Shown here: piece by piece, positions 25,640 to 36,400 of the stretch | How the letters are laid out: each line of letters opens with the position of its first letter | Position numbering within the stretch: the first letter of the stretch is position 1 | NCBI GenBank assembly: GCA_002633005.1 | Contig: NMRA01000018.1 | Location: 1,649,290 to 1,713,289 of the forward strand | DNA length: 64,000 nt | Direction of reading: 5' to 3' | Source: Phoronis australis | Lineage: Eukaryota > Phoronida > Phoronidae | Position numbers and translations under genes: made by a program | The notes under the pieces: model-generated | What the model was told of the DNA's origin: nothing | Databases searched by the model: none | Seen by the model: only the letters and a program-made list of their open reading frames with translations

Positions 25640-26905
25640 GTATCAGCAAAATGGCGATTAGATGGTGCAGATTACGTCAAGCCCATCCAAAAATGGGAAG
25701 GCGCCATCTCCTAATAGAAAACTATCTGCCAAATTTCATGAAAATTCATGAAGGAACTTGGAAAAACAGGCAAATGTGAAAAAACACATACTGTCACTAG
25801 GAGGCACAATGGTAGTAGGACTTGTTGTCAAATTAATAGGAATATATTTGCAAAACTTCCACTTGTACATGGACCTGCCTAAACATCTACATCAGTCCTG
25901 ATCTCATCAGTAAGAACAAACACATTTGTCAATTTTCATAATGATCCTTTAAGTAGTTTAGTGACACAGAGGCAGACAGGGCAAAATTCATTAATAATAA
26001 AAATGGTCACTAGGTGGCACTGAATACGTCAAATGCATCCCAAAATAGAAAGGTGATACCATCTGCATATCGTTCGTAAAATTTTATGAAAAACCACCGT
26101 GAAACTCTTGAAAATACTGAGGCAAAAGTGAAATTCCCACAGGGGGCGCAGCGGGGGCGAGAGTGGTCTAAAAGTAGTAGGTAGCCATTGTCACATTTAC
26201 AGAAAAACTCATGCCAAATTTCACAAAGAACCTACAAATGACTAAGGAGAAACAGCCATGGACACAAAACAGTCAAAATCACCAACAGGGGGCACCAATT
26301 GTCAGAACTGACCAACCGTGGTCTTCTCGCCGTGAGCACATTTGCTAAGTTCCATACTGATCCTTTGAGCACTTTAGCTGATAAAGAAGCAGGCATCAAA
26401 AATGGATTCAAAATGATGAAAATGACCACTTGGTGGCAAAAAAAATATAATGAATATGTCCAAAAATAGAAGGACATCATCCTCTCCTCAATAAAAACCT
26501 ATTTCCTAAATTTCACAAAAATCCGTAAATAAATAAAGGCAAACATAAAAAATGAAAATGCTACTAGGAGGCACAGCGGTATTTGGATTGGTCTGAAACT
26601 TGTTGCCATCGTAGAAATTCACTTGCCAAATTTCACAAAGATTTAAAAGAGTTAAGGTGTTACAGGTTTCATTATGATCCTTTGAATGACTTGACAGATA
26701 TAGAGGCAGAGGCTAAAAAACAGACTCGAATATTTCAAAAATGGACACTAGGTGGTGCAGAATACGGCAAATGCACCCAAAAATATGGGGGCTTCACCAT
26801 CTCCTTGATAGAAACCTATTTGGCAAATGTCATGAAAATTCATCACAGAACTCCAAAGATACAGAGGCAAACGTAAAAGAAATAAAACTAGAATCAAGTT
26901 AAACA
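25640..26905. repeat. Degenerate array of a short repeat with CACTAGGTGGCAC-like words
   Basis: Repeated order in each unit: AAATTTCA(C/T)..AA, GATCCTTT, GA..CAGAGGCA, then (A)ATGGNCACTAGGTGGCAC, AATACGTCAAATGCA, CCAAAAAT.GAAGG, CATCTCC. Spacing is irregular, about 150-250 bp. The same family appears at 9780-10360, 30840-32075 and, reversed, at 62700-63340. Confidence 0.65.
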
Positions 26906-28160
26906 GTGACAGTCAGATTCGTCCAAAACTTGTCATATTGTCAGCTTCATAGGAACAAAACTACAAAATCTCATTAAGATCCTGAAAGGGATTTAGGAGA
27001 TACACCAGCAGACGCCCGATGCCACAGGACAACCAGACAATTCTGACGGCAATACGCAACTTCATTATGTGGGCACGTAAAAATATGTTCGTAGTAAAAT
27101 TTTGGAAACTCGAACTTGTGTAATTTTAATTAATGTCTTAAAAGACAACGTCAATTTCGAAGCAGCACCGTAGCGAAATGACCAATAACATTATATGGTA
27201 AGCTGAATATAAACCACGTGTGTAAATTCAGTACAGTAAACTACAATAAGGATAGTCTCGTTACCATAGTTTCTGTAAATCGTTTCGAACACATAATGTT
27301 TGTGGAGGATGATCAGAGTGTTCACTTGACATTTTCACTCACTCAGATTTAGCGCAATTATTGGTTTGGATCAAATATCGGAACTATCCGACTACAGATA
27401 TGAATATGGAATAGCAGCATGACATCAGCAGTCAATCTCTGCTGTCAAGGTTCATCTTTGTACTGCATAACGTCGAATTGTTGTGAGGACTTGACAGAGA
27501 CCTCAGGGGTCTCACGCTCCACTGGCTTATCTACACCAATTTGAAAAGGCTTTGCCCAGTCATACATTGTGTGTCGTAAAAGAGATGATACCCACAGCAA
27601 GTAGAACTACTTTCATTTATCACATTGGTGTAGACTCACAGTAGAACTGAGGTTTTCTGTTGAGCCCAGATCGTCCGGAGTTGCACCATATGCTAACTCC
27701 GAACAACCTTTCATGACGATTTAGTGTTATGGGAAATCGAACTCAAAATTATTTTTAACATATTCTGTTCTACTTTTGTGCGAACTCAAGGTCAGTACAT
27801 ATTAGTCTCTGCCTGAGTACATTAGGGGTTATGCATATGAATTTCGGGGTTTAAGTTGGAATTGATGAGGCCCTCAGAGTCGAGCAACAAACTAGAGAAA
27901 AAACTCGAAATTTCAAGTTCAGACACGAAATTAAAGCCTGAATGCTGATGCCACTAAGAGCACGTTAGGATTGGACAATTATCCAATAAAGCCAAATGAT
28001 GTACTTGAGCACAGTCCAACAGGGACTTATCTTGAGCTGGTTCGAAAGCAGAGTGTAAAATGCGAAAGATAACTTGAGTTCGATTTTTGGTGAAAAGTTT
28101 AGAAGCCAGGCCCTGATGGCTCGTCTTTGAAGGACGATCAGTAAAATGTGTTCACAGCTC

Positions 28161-28229
28161 TCATTCCCCTTGATCTAAGCAGTCTATTACATGTACGTGC
28201 AGTGTGTCATAGTCTGGCAGCTCGGTTAG
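28161..28229 (-). pseudogene. Second copy of the 3' end of the optineurin zinc-finger exon
   Basis: Identical to the 3' 69 nt of the last exon at 33340-33480, including the TGA. It is cut at the N at 28230, so it lacks the first two zinc-binding cysteines. Probably an assembly duplicate, not a real pseudogene. Confidence 0.7.
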
Positions 28230-28489
28230 NCCATTGCCCTTTCAATTCGTATTATTCATTTGTTTTGACCGTATCATACATGCTAGTAAAATGCATTCAA
28301 ACATGCCTACTTCGACGCCCAATTTTGTTGCAAAATGGAGGTACAGGTCATAAAAAGAAAAATAATGAATGAAAATTGTTAAAAAGTGAGGTTTTTCTAC
28401 TTCTCAACAAATCAAACTTATGTGCTAAGTTTCAAAAAAATCGGTGATTTTGGGTATAGACTCTACCTGTTGGTTTTTATATGGAGTCA

Positions 28490-28665
28490 CTCTTAAAGAG
28501 TGGCGCATTGGATCAACACCACAAGAACACGTTGTAACGAGTGGCGCTTTGGATCAACACCACCAGTACACCGTCCGTTTTAAAGAGTGGCGCGCTGTAT
28601 TTACACCGCCAGTACACATTGTAAAGAGTGTCGTTTTGTATTTACACCACCAGTGCACGGTATCG
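28490..28665. repeat. About 47-bp tandem repeat, four units
   Basis: Same unit as at 24523-24695 (AGAGTGGCGCTTTGGAT..ACACCACCAGTACAC). Both lie just outside the 3.1-kb duplicates. Confidence 0.75.
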
Positions 28666-30342
28666 GAAAGAATCATGAATTTGAAATCGGCGCACTTTTG
28701 AAAACGTCAAATTGTGCATTCTTGTGTGGCGCTGTTTGAGCTTATCAAAATAGCTCAAAAACGAAGTCGACGATACCCAAAAATGTTTTCACAGAAAGAA
28801 TGCTCACAAAATAGAAGTACACTTAGATTGTGTGCGAGCCTATTGACAAGTATGCGTTTTTAGAAAAGTATATGTCATTTTAAAAAGCCTGTAAAATTAG
28901 ACTTTTGACCTTTACCAATCGGTTATTAATTGGGTCACCTGACCACGTCTTTTGAGTAAAATTTAGTAAAATAGAAAGGTAAATTGGAAATATTAAAAAC
29001 AATTCCTACGTGTTTTGCTGAAGAGTGCATAAAGCATTGTATCTGAAAGTTTCACAACAAAACTGCTTATTTATTTAGCTATAGTTTAACTTTGAACTTT
29101 GTCACAAGTAAATATAAAACCGCGACGGCCGGCATGGGCGTATAGCGCCGAAGGAAGTCAAGAATAGACGAAACACAATGACACGCGCAACAGAATTTGA
29201 AAAGAATTATTATTTTCAACTTGATACCAGCCATTCTCAAGTACATGCCTTGCAGTCAAACATTTGAGAATTGAAATTAAATAAAGCATGCGGCACAAAA
29301 ATTTTCGAAACGATTAAAACGGTTTTTCCAGTTGAAGCAGCTAAAAATCGCTTTCTGGCACAAAAAAAAATGTTTCGTTTAGGTCACACTACTGCTATCA
29401 TGAAATTGGTCTCAATTCTTCTTTTTTCAAAATAGGTGAAAATCAAGGCTTGGAAAGAAGTACAAGCTTGTTACAACTCAAGACAAAATGTTTACATGTT
29501 GATTTGTAAAAGTCGGTAATCAGTAGCACCCAGAAAGGCAGGGGGAGGGAGGGGGGGCGAGGCGACGGCCCTAGGGGCCATCCAATCACTACTTGTTTGA
29601 AATTGAGATTGATTTGTATTATTGAATACAGTTTCTATTTTGCCTCATCTTTTTTCTTTTTCTCACTACCACTGGGGGTCCATGCATTTGAGCAGAGAGG
29701 AGCATCCATTAGGCAATTCAAAATCGCCTGGGGCATCACCTAACCCCCTGCACGCTACTGCCTGTCATTTTATCAGCTCAGCATAGTTTCTTGGAAGCAC
29801 CGAACTGACAATTCTTTGCAAAACTCTGAATCACTTGTCACCAGAGTACTGAACAATTTTGGAGCAATAAGTGACCTAAACAAAACTAATACTTTCTAGG
29901 AATATTGCAGCTTTAATTAAAACTTACTAAATGTTCCAAATAAGTAACAGTAATGGAATATAGTCTTAACACCTGGAATTGCTGAACACTACCATCAGTA
30001 CTTTGTGGCTTATATGAGTGACAGGATATTCACAGAGCATTTGTCATAAACAATCATTAACAAATTCAGAGGCACCAGGTAGCAAGTACTTTGATCCTGT
30101 TTATTCTTAATACAATAACCAATACTTCGGAATGTGATTGCAGTGTCCCCTTTACATAGCCAGTGCTACCACCCAGCCTTCTAAAAAGACTTGGAGCATA
30201 AGACCAAACTTCTGACTTAAAAAGTCTTAAATGAATTTTTACGAAACAGACACCAGGTGTCACTTTAAATAACCTGAGTAAGGAAGAATTTGGAACAATT
30301 TTAAGGACTGCAAGTGGTCTGAATAAAAAATTATTTTATCAG
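28666..30342. other. No gene recognised
   Basis: Unique AT-rich sequence with a G-rich patch around 29540-29570. Nothing coding is visible. Confidence 0.5.
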
Positions 30343-33300
30343 CAGAAGGCTGGTACGTAGCAGCTTTTATAAACAACTAAAACACAAGTACTCTTGTTTC
30401 ATCATCAATTGATGAAACAACTCATCCCATAACTACATTATATGTATTCATTAGGTATTATACAAATTTTAACCTTTTACACTGCATGAAGTTGCACACC
30501 TTCCTCAACAATTATTTTACACCCAACAACAGTTAGACCAGAGTCAAATCAAACCAGTAACACTTAAAAATTTACAAAGCTTGACAAAAATTCACACAAC
30601 TCTGTACACTGGGTTTACAGCGATGGTCAAATCGAACAGTTAAATGGTAGTTTGCTGGCCTGGGCAGGAGCAAATATTGGTGAACAAAACTTGTTCCCAC
30701 CATAACTTAAAAAGCTATTTAAATGGCACCGTCAGCCTTAAGAAATACTTAAAAATGGCAAATTAGGCATAACAAGCAATGTAGAGCATTGAAATGTGGC
30801 CATGACTGCATCTCAAACTAAGGATGTTTATTAGTATCAGCAAAATGGCGATTAGATGGTGCAGATTACGTCAAGCCCATCCAAAAATGGGAAGGCGCCA
30901 TCTCCTAATAGAAAACTATCTGCCAAATTTCATGAAAATTCATGAAGGAACTCGGAAAAACAGGCAAATGTGAAAAAAACACATACTGTCACTAGGAGGC
31001 ACAATGGTAGTAGGACTTGTTGTCAAATTAATAGGAATATATTTGCAAAACTTCCACTTGTACATGGACCTGCCTAAACATCTACATCAGTCCTGATCTC
31101 ATCAGTAAGAACAAACACATTATTTGTCAATTTTCATAATGATCCTTTAAGTAGTTTAGTGACACAGAGGCAGACAGGGCAAAATTCATTTATTATAAAA
31201 ATGGTCACTAGGTGGCACTGAATACATCAAATGCATCCCAAAATGGAAAGGTGATACCATCTGCATATCGTTCGTAAAATTTTATGAAAAACCACCGTGG
31301 AACTCTTGAAAATACTGAGGCAAAAGTGAAATTCCCACAGGGGGCGAAGCGGGGGCGAGAGTGGTCTAAAAGTAGTAGGTGGCCATTGTCACATTTACAG
31401 AAGAACTCATGCCAAATTTCACAAAGATCCTACAAATGACTAAGGAGAAACAGCCATGGACAACAGTCAAAATCACCAACAGGGGGCACCAATTGTCAAA
31501 ACTGACCAACCGTGGTCTTCTCACCGTGAGCACATCTGCTAAGTTCCATACTGATCCTTTGAGCACTTTAGCTGATAAAGAAGCAGACATCAAAAATGGA
31601 TTCAAAATGATGAAAATGACCACTTGGTGGCAAAAAAATATAATGAATATGTCCAAAAATAGAAGGACATCATCCTCTCCTCAATAGAAACCTATTTGCT
31701 AAATTTCACTAAAATCCGTAAATAAATAAAGGCAAACATAAAAAATGAAAATGCCACTAGGAGGCACAGCGGTATTTGGATTGGTCTGAAACTTGTTGCC
31801 ATCGTAGAAATTCACTTGCCAAATTTCACAAAGATTTAAAAGAGTTAAGGTGTTACAGGTTTCATAATGATCCTTTGAATGACTCGACAGATATAGAGGC
31901 GGAGGCTATAAAACAGACTCGAATATTTCAAACATGGACACCAGGTGGTGCAGAATACGGCAAATGCACCCGAAAATATGGGGGCTTCACCATTCCCTTG
32001 ATAGAAACCGTATTTGGCAAATGTCATGAAGATCCATCACAGAACTCCAAAGATACAGAGGCAAACGTAAAAGAAATAAAACTAGAATCAAGGTAAACAG
32101 TGACAGTCAGATTCGTCCAAAACTTGTCATATTGTCAGCTTCATAGGAACAAAACTGCAAAATCTCATTAAGATCCTGAAAGGGATTTAGGAGATACACC
32201 AGCAGACGCCCGATGCCACAGGACAACCAGACAAATCTGACGGCAATACGCAACTTCATTATGTGGGCACGTAAAAATATGTTCGTAGTAAAATTTTGGA
32301 AACTCGTATGTGTAATTAAGACAAGAACAATTTCGACACTGCACCCTCGCGAAATGATCAATAACATTATATGGTAAGCTGAATATAAACCAGGTGTGTA
32401 AATTCAGTACAGTAAACTACAATAAGGATAGTCTCATTACCATAGTTTCTGTAAATCGTTTCGAACAAATAATGTTCGTGGAGGATGATCAGAGTGTTCA
32501 CTTGACATTTTCACTCACTCAGATTTAGCGCAATTATTGGTTTGGATCAAATATCGGAACTATCCGACTACAGATGTGAATATGGAATAGCAGCATGACA
32601 TCAGCAGTCAATCTCTGCTGTCAAGGTTCATCTTTGTACTGCATAACGTCGAATTGTTGTGAGGACTTGACAGAGACCTCAGGGGTCTCACACTCCACTG
32701 GCTTATCTACACTAATTTGAGAAGGCTTTGCCCAGTCACACATTGTGTGTCGTAAAAGAGATAATGATACCCACAGCAAGTAGAACTACTTTCATTTATC
32801 ACAATGGTGTAGACTCACAGTAGAACTGAGGTTTTCTGTTGAGCCCAGATCGTCCGGAGTTGCACCATATGCTAACTCCGAACGGCCTTTCATGACGATT
32901 TAGTGTTATGGGAAATCAAACTCAATATTATTTTTAACATATTCTGTTCTACTTTTGTGCGAACTCAAGGTCAGTGCATATTAGTCTCTGTCCCAGTACA
33001 TTAGGGTTTATGTACATGAATTTCTGGTTTAAGTTCGAAATTGATGAGGCCCTCAGAGTCGAGCTACAAACTAGAGAAAAAACTCGAAATTTCAAGTTCA
33101 GACACGAAATTAAAGCCTGAATGCTGATGCCACTAAGTGCACGTTAGGATTGGACAATTATCCAATAAAGCCAAATGATGTACTTGAGCACAGTCCAACA
33201 GGGACTTATCTTGAGTTGGTTCGAAAACAGAGTGTAAAATGCAAAAGATAACTTGAATTCGATTTTTGGTGAAAAGTTTAGAAGCCAGGCCCTGATGGCT

Positions 33301-33408
33301 CGTCTTTGAAGGACGATCAGTAAAATGTGTTCACAGCTCTCATTCCCCTTGATCTAAGCAGTCTATTACATGTACGTGCAGTGTGTCATAGTCTGGCAGC
33401 TCGGTTAG
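30343..33408. repeat. Copy 2 of the 3.1-kb duplication, continuous with the optineurin homologue
   Basis: Same content as 25144-28229 and continuous with the intact last exon at 33340-33480. Its left border follows unique sequence at 30342. Copy 2 is the one joined to the gene. Confidence 0.9.
30840..32075. repeat. Second copy of the CACTAGGTGGCAC repeat array
   Basis: The array of 25640-26905 as present in copy 2 of the duplication. Confidence 0.65.
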
Positions 33409-33480
33409 ACACTTTGGACACTGTATAGTTTCACTGCTCTGATCACTGGACTGGCTTCCAGTTCCAAAACCGCTGGTCAA
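33340..33480 (-). CDS. OPTN: Optineurin homologue, last exon with CCHC NOA-type zinc finger and stop
   Basis: After acceptor TTGTTTCAG the exon encodes 46 residues and TGA at 33342-33340. Cys828, Cys831, His844 and Cys848 are spaced as in the C-terminal zinc finger of NEMO, optineurin and ABIN-2, which helps bind ubiquitin. The 3' 69 nt are repeated at 28161-28229, in the probable haplotype duplicate. Confidence 0.9.
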   Translation of the reverse strand: MTSGFGTGSQSSDQSSETIQCPKCLTELPDYDTLHVHVIDCLDQGE

Positions 33481-36400
33481 CTGAAACAACGAGCAAGGGT
33501 CAATATTGCACAAAAGCTTTGATCTTTTAGAATAATAAGTTTTAAACTTCTTCATTTCCAATCTCAGCCATGCAGTTAAAATTTCAGTCTGATGGCCACA
33601 CCATGTGACTAATGAATGTAAGTCCGAAAAGACCTCTCAGTGCCCCAGCCTGGACATGAACCTGGGACCCTCCGGTGGTTCCGATGGCTTAGTGGACTAG
33701 AGTGTCTGCATGATTAGCAGAGGGTCCCGGGTTCGAGTCCCGGTTGGGGCAAAGATCTTTTCAGACTTATATTCATTAGGTCACCTGATATAGCCACAGG
33801 TGGTGTGCTGACCAGACTTAAAATTTTTGCGATTTCCATGACTTTTTACCATAAAACTTGCAATCTCTTACCTGGCCTTGGTATGACGGAGGAGAATATA
33901 TTCTGCCAGCAGCCACTTCGCCCTGACCCGCAGGGGAAACTGGTCGCACACGCGGGTACGGACCTTGAAGATGCATGGGAGCTACAATGAAGAATGAAGT
34001 AGAGGTAAACACAACTGTTGAGACAAAATGTCCGCTCAATCCGCTCAACAAAATGTTTGCATATTAGGACCCACAACTGAAAGTCAAGTAAAAACTAGTA
34101 ATAACAAATCTGTAAATAAAACTATATTGTAAAGCATTGGAGTTGGTGCTAAAGTCTAAAAACGTTAACAACTAATCATTGTTAGGAAACAATAAAAACT
34201 GGACAAAATTTGCACCCAAAGATGGTCAGATACAATTTGCACCCACACATGGTCAGATACAATTTGCACCCACAGATGGTCAGATACAATTTGCACCCAC
34301 AGATGGCCAGATACAATGTGCACCCACAGATGGTCAGATACAATCTGCACCCACAGATGGTTAGATACAATGCCATAAAAACAGCTCATAATACACATCA
34401 AACACATCCATAAATTTTCAGCTTACTACGAGAAACTGATGTAATTCAGTTATAACAGTAAGCATTGTTGATTTTTGCACTCTCTAAACCTATAATCTCT
34501 GGTGTTTGCTGCAGGCCAGGACACACAGATGTACCATAAATGTAAGGTTGTAGCTAATAATGAAAGGCGGATATAGAAAAACCTGTTAACTGTAAGGTTA
34601 GCATAGCCTAGCCATGTTTGCAGTGAACGTCTGTAGTCATGCCCTCCTTCCCTCCCTTCATCCCCCGTCACTATCTCCCCCTTTACTGTCCCTGAACTTT
34701 GACCTACTCCTGTTGGCACTCTCACGTGCACCCCTCAACTGTGTAATCGCTGCATCCTCTAACTCTTGTTTTTTCCAAAATCTTCCCCTTCACCCTTTTC
34801 CTTTCCTCTCAACCCCCATGGACTCTGACTTGTAGGTGCTCAAAACACTATGAGCCGTGCCACTCAACACCCCCCCACCTCTCCGCTTGCCCCTCCCTTT
34901 TCCTTCACTCCCTCTCAACTCCCTCCCCCCTCATCCCCCTCTGTCAGATCACCTTCTTCTAGACCTAGCCTCCCCTCACTCCTTTGAACTCTGACCTGCT
35001 CCAGTGGGTACCCTGACAGGGTATGATCCGTGTCGTCGCTGCATCTCGCGTATCTGCTGGTCAGATGCCTTCTGAAGTTCCTCTTGCAAGTAATCATTGC
35101 GCCTTTGTAGGCTGTTCAGATCCTCCTCCATTTGGCTACATTTCTCATGCATGCGTTCGCGGGCATCTCTCTCATTTTGGAAGTCAGCTTTGTACACCTC
35201 CATCTGTCAAGAAATGGATTAAGTTTCTAACTGAAGCAAACACTTCAGGCCATATACACTTGTCTTCATTGACTATTTCAAAGCCAAAAACACAAACTTC
35301 TGGATTTGGACCTCATATCATGAACACAAGAGCAATGCAGAGCTGCAGTGAAGCGCACCCATGACTGCACTGCAAACGGTATGTTTATTAGTATCAAAAA
35401 GGACACCAGGTGATGAGGAGAGTTGAATTTGGCACCTGGGAAGAGACTAAGGAATAAGACAATTTAACAGTTATGTAGCCAACAACTTTGAAAATGTGGA
35501 CTGTCATTTATGCACCAAAAGCCGAATTAGTTTTGTTACATGGAAACTTGTCTCCTTTTCACAATTCAAAAAAGGGCACGAACATGACTCTGAGCTTTCT
35601 GAAAAAAATTAGAAAAAATATATAGCCTCAAATACTGGGAATGCAAAAAGCAGATGAAATATTAAATTGTTGCAAATACAAAAGAACAATGCAACACACA
35701 ACAAGCAAGTTATGAGAAAGGGATTTGAAGCCTAGCTTGTAAGTGCTTAATTTGAGGCCAAGCCAGATACGTGTAAGGAAATTACCATTATGGCGTATTC
35801 CCGTTGCTCCCAACTTGTTCGATTCTATAGCCCAACAACAAGTTGGGAAGTAGCCAATATCTTACATGACTGATTAACTCCATTCTGGCATTTAGAGTTG
35901 GAAGGCCAGCTTTCTTTTGTTCGATAATTGCTCTAATCTCCAATAAGATCGTATCTACGCCGACTGGGTTGTGCTGTTACAAATAAAAGTTAAGTTCTAA
36001 CATTTTTGAACATAAAGTAATAGCATTTTTGAAATCTTCGTAAAATGGTGATCATGTTTAGTTTTTGAATCGCCAAAATCGCCCAACTGCAACAGAAGTT
36101 ACGACAATCCATTTTTTCCGAATACACCAAGTCCCTCTGAGTTAAAGTGTGTTCACATGTGGTCTGCAATAAGCCTGGTAGATAATTGGCCTGCTTGTTG
36201 TCGTAACAGACAAAAGAGTGTGCTTGGCAGTTAACAAAGAAGCTAGATGTTATTACACGCTCAGCACCCCCTACGTCTCGTAAAGTCACTGAACGGGAAA
36301 ATGCTGTCATGACACTGAGTGCCTGGTTTAGAGTGCAACGTATAGGGAAGTTTGAGTTCAAATGTTTTAACCAAGTCATTTGGCCGCAGTACAGAACACA

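Larger units (their letters stand above)
25144..28229. repeat. Copy 1 of a 3.1-kb near-identical direct duplication
   Basis: Nearly base-for-base the same as 30343-33408, with small indels and scattered substitutions. It begins directly after the N gap and ends at a single N (28230). It includes the 3' flank and 3' end of the zinc-finger exon of the optineurin homologue (28161-28229). Confidence 0.9.

Noticed and set aside
26583-26876. 97-codon frame, repeated at 31776-32096
   Set aside because: Lies within the degenerate repeat array, and the frame differs between copies; not a gene.
34165-34413. Frames of repeated FAPTDGQIQ-type peptides
   Set aside because: They come from the 27-bp minisatellite in an intron; no splice sites or start context.
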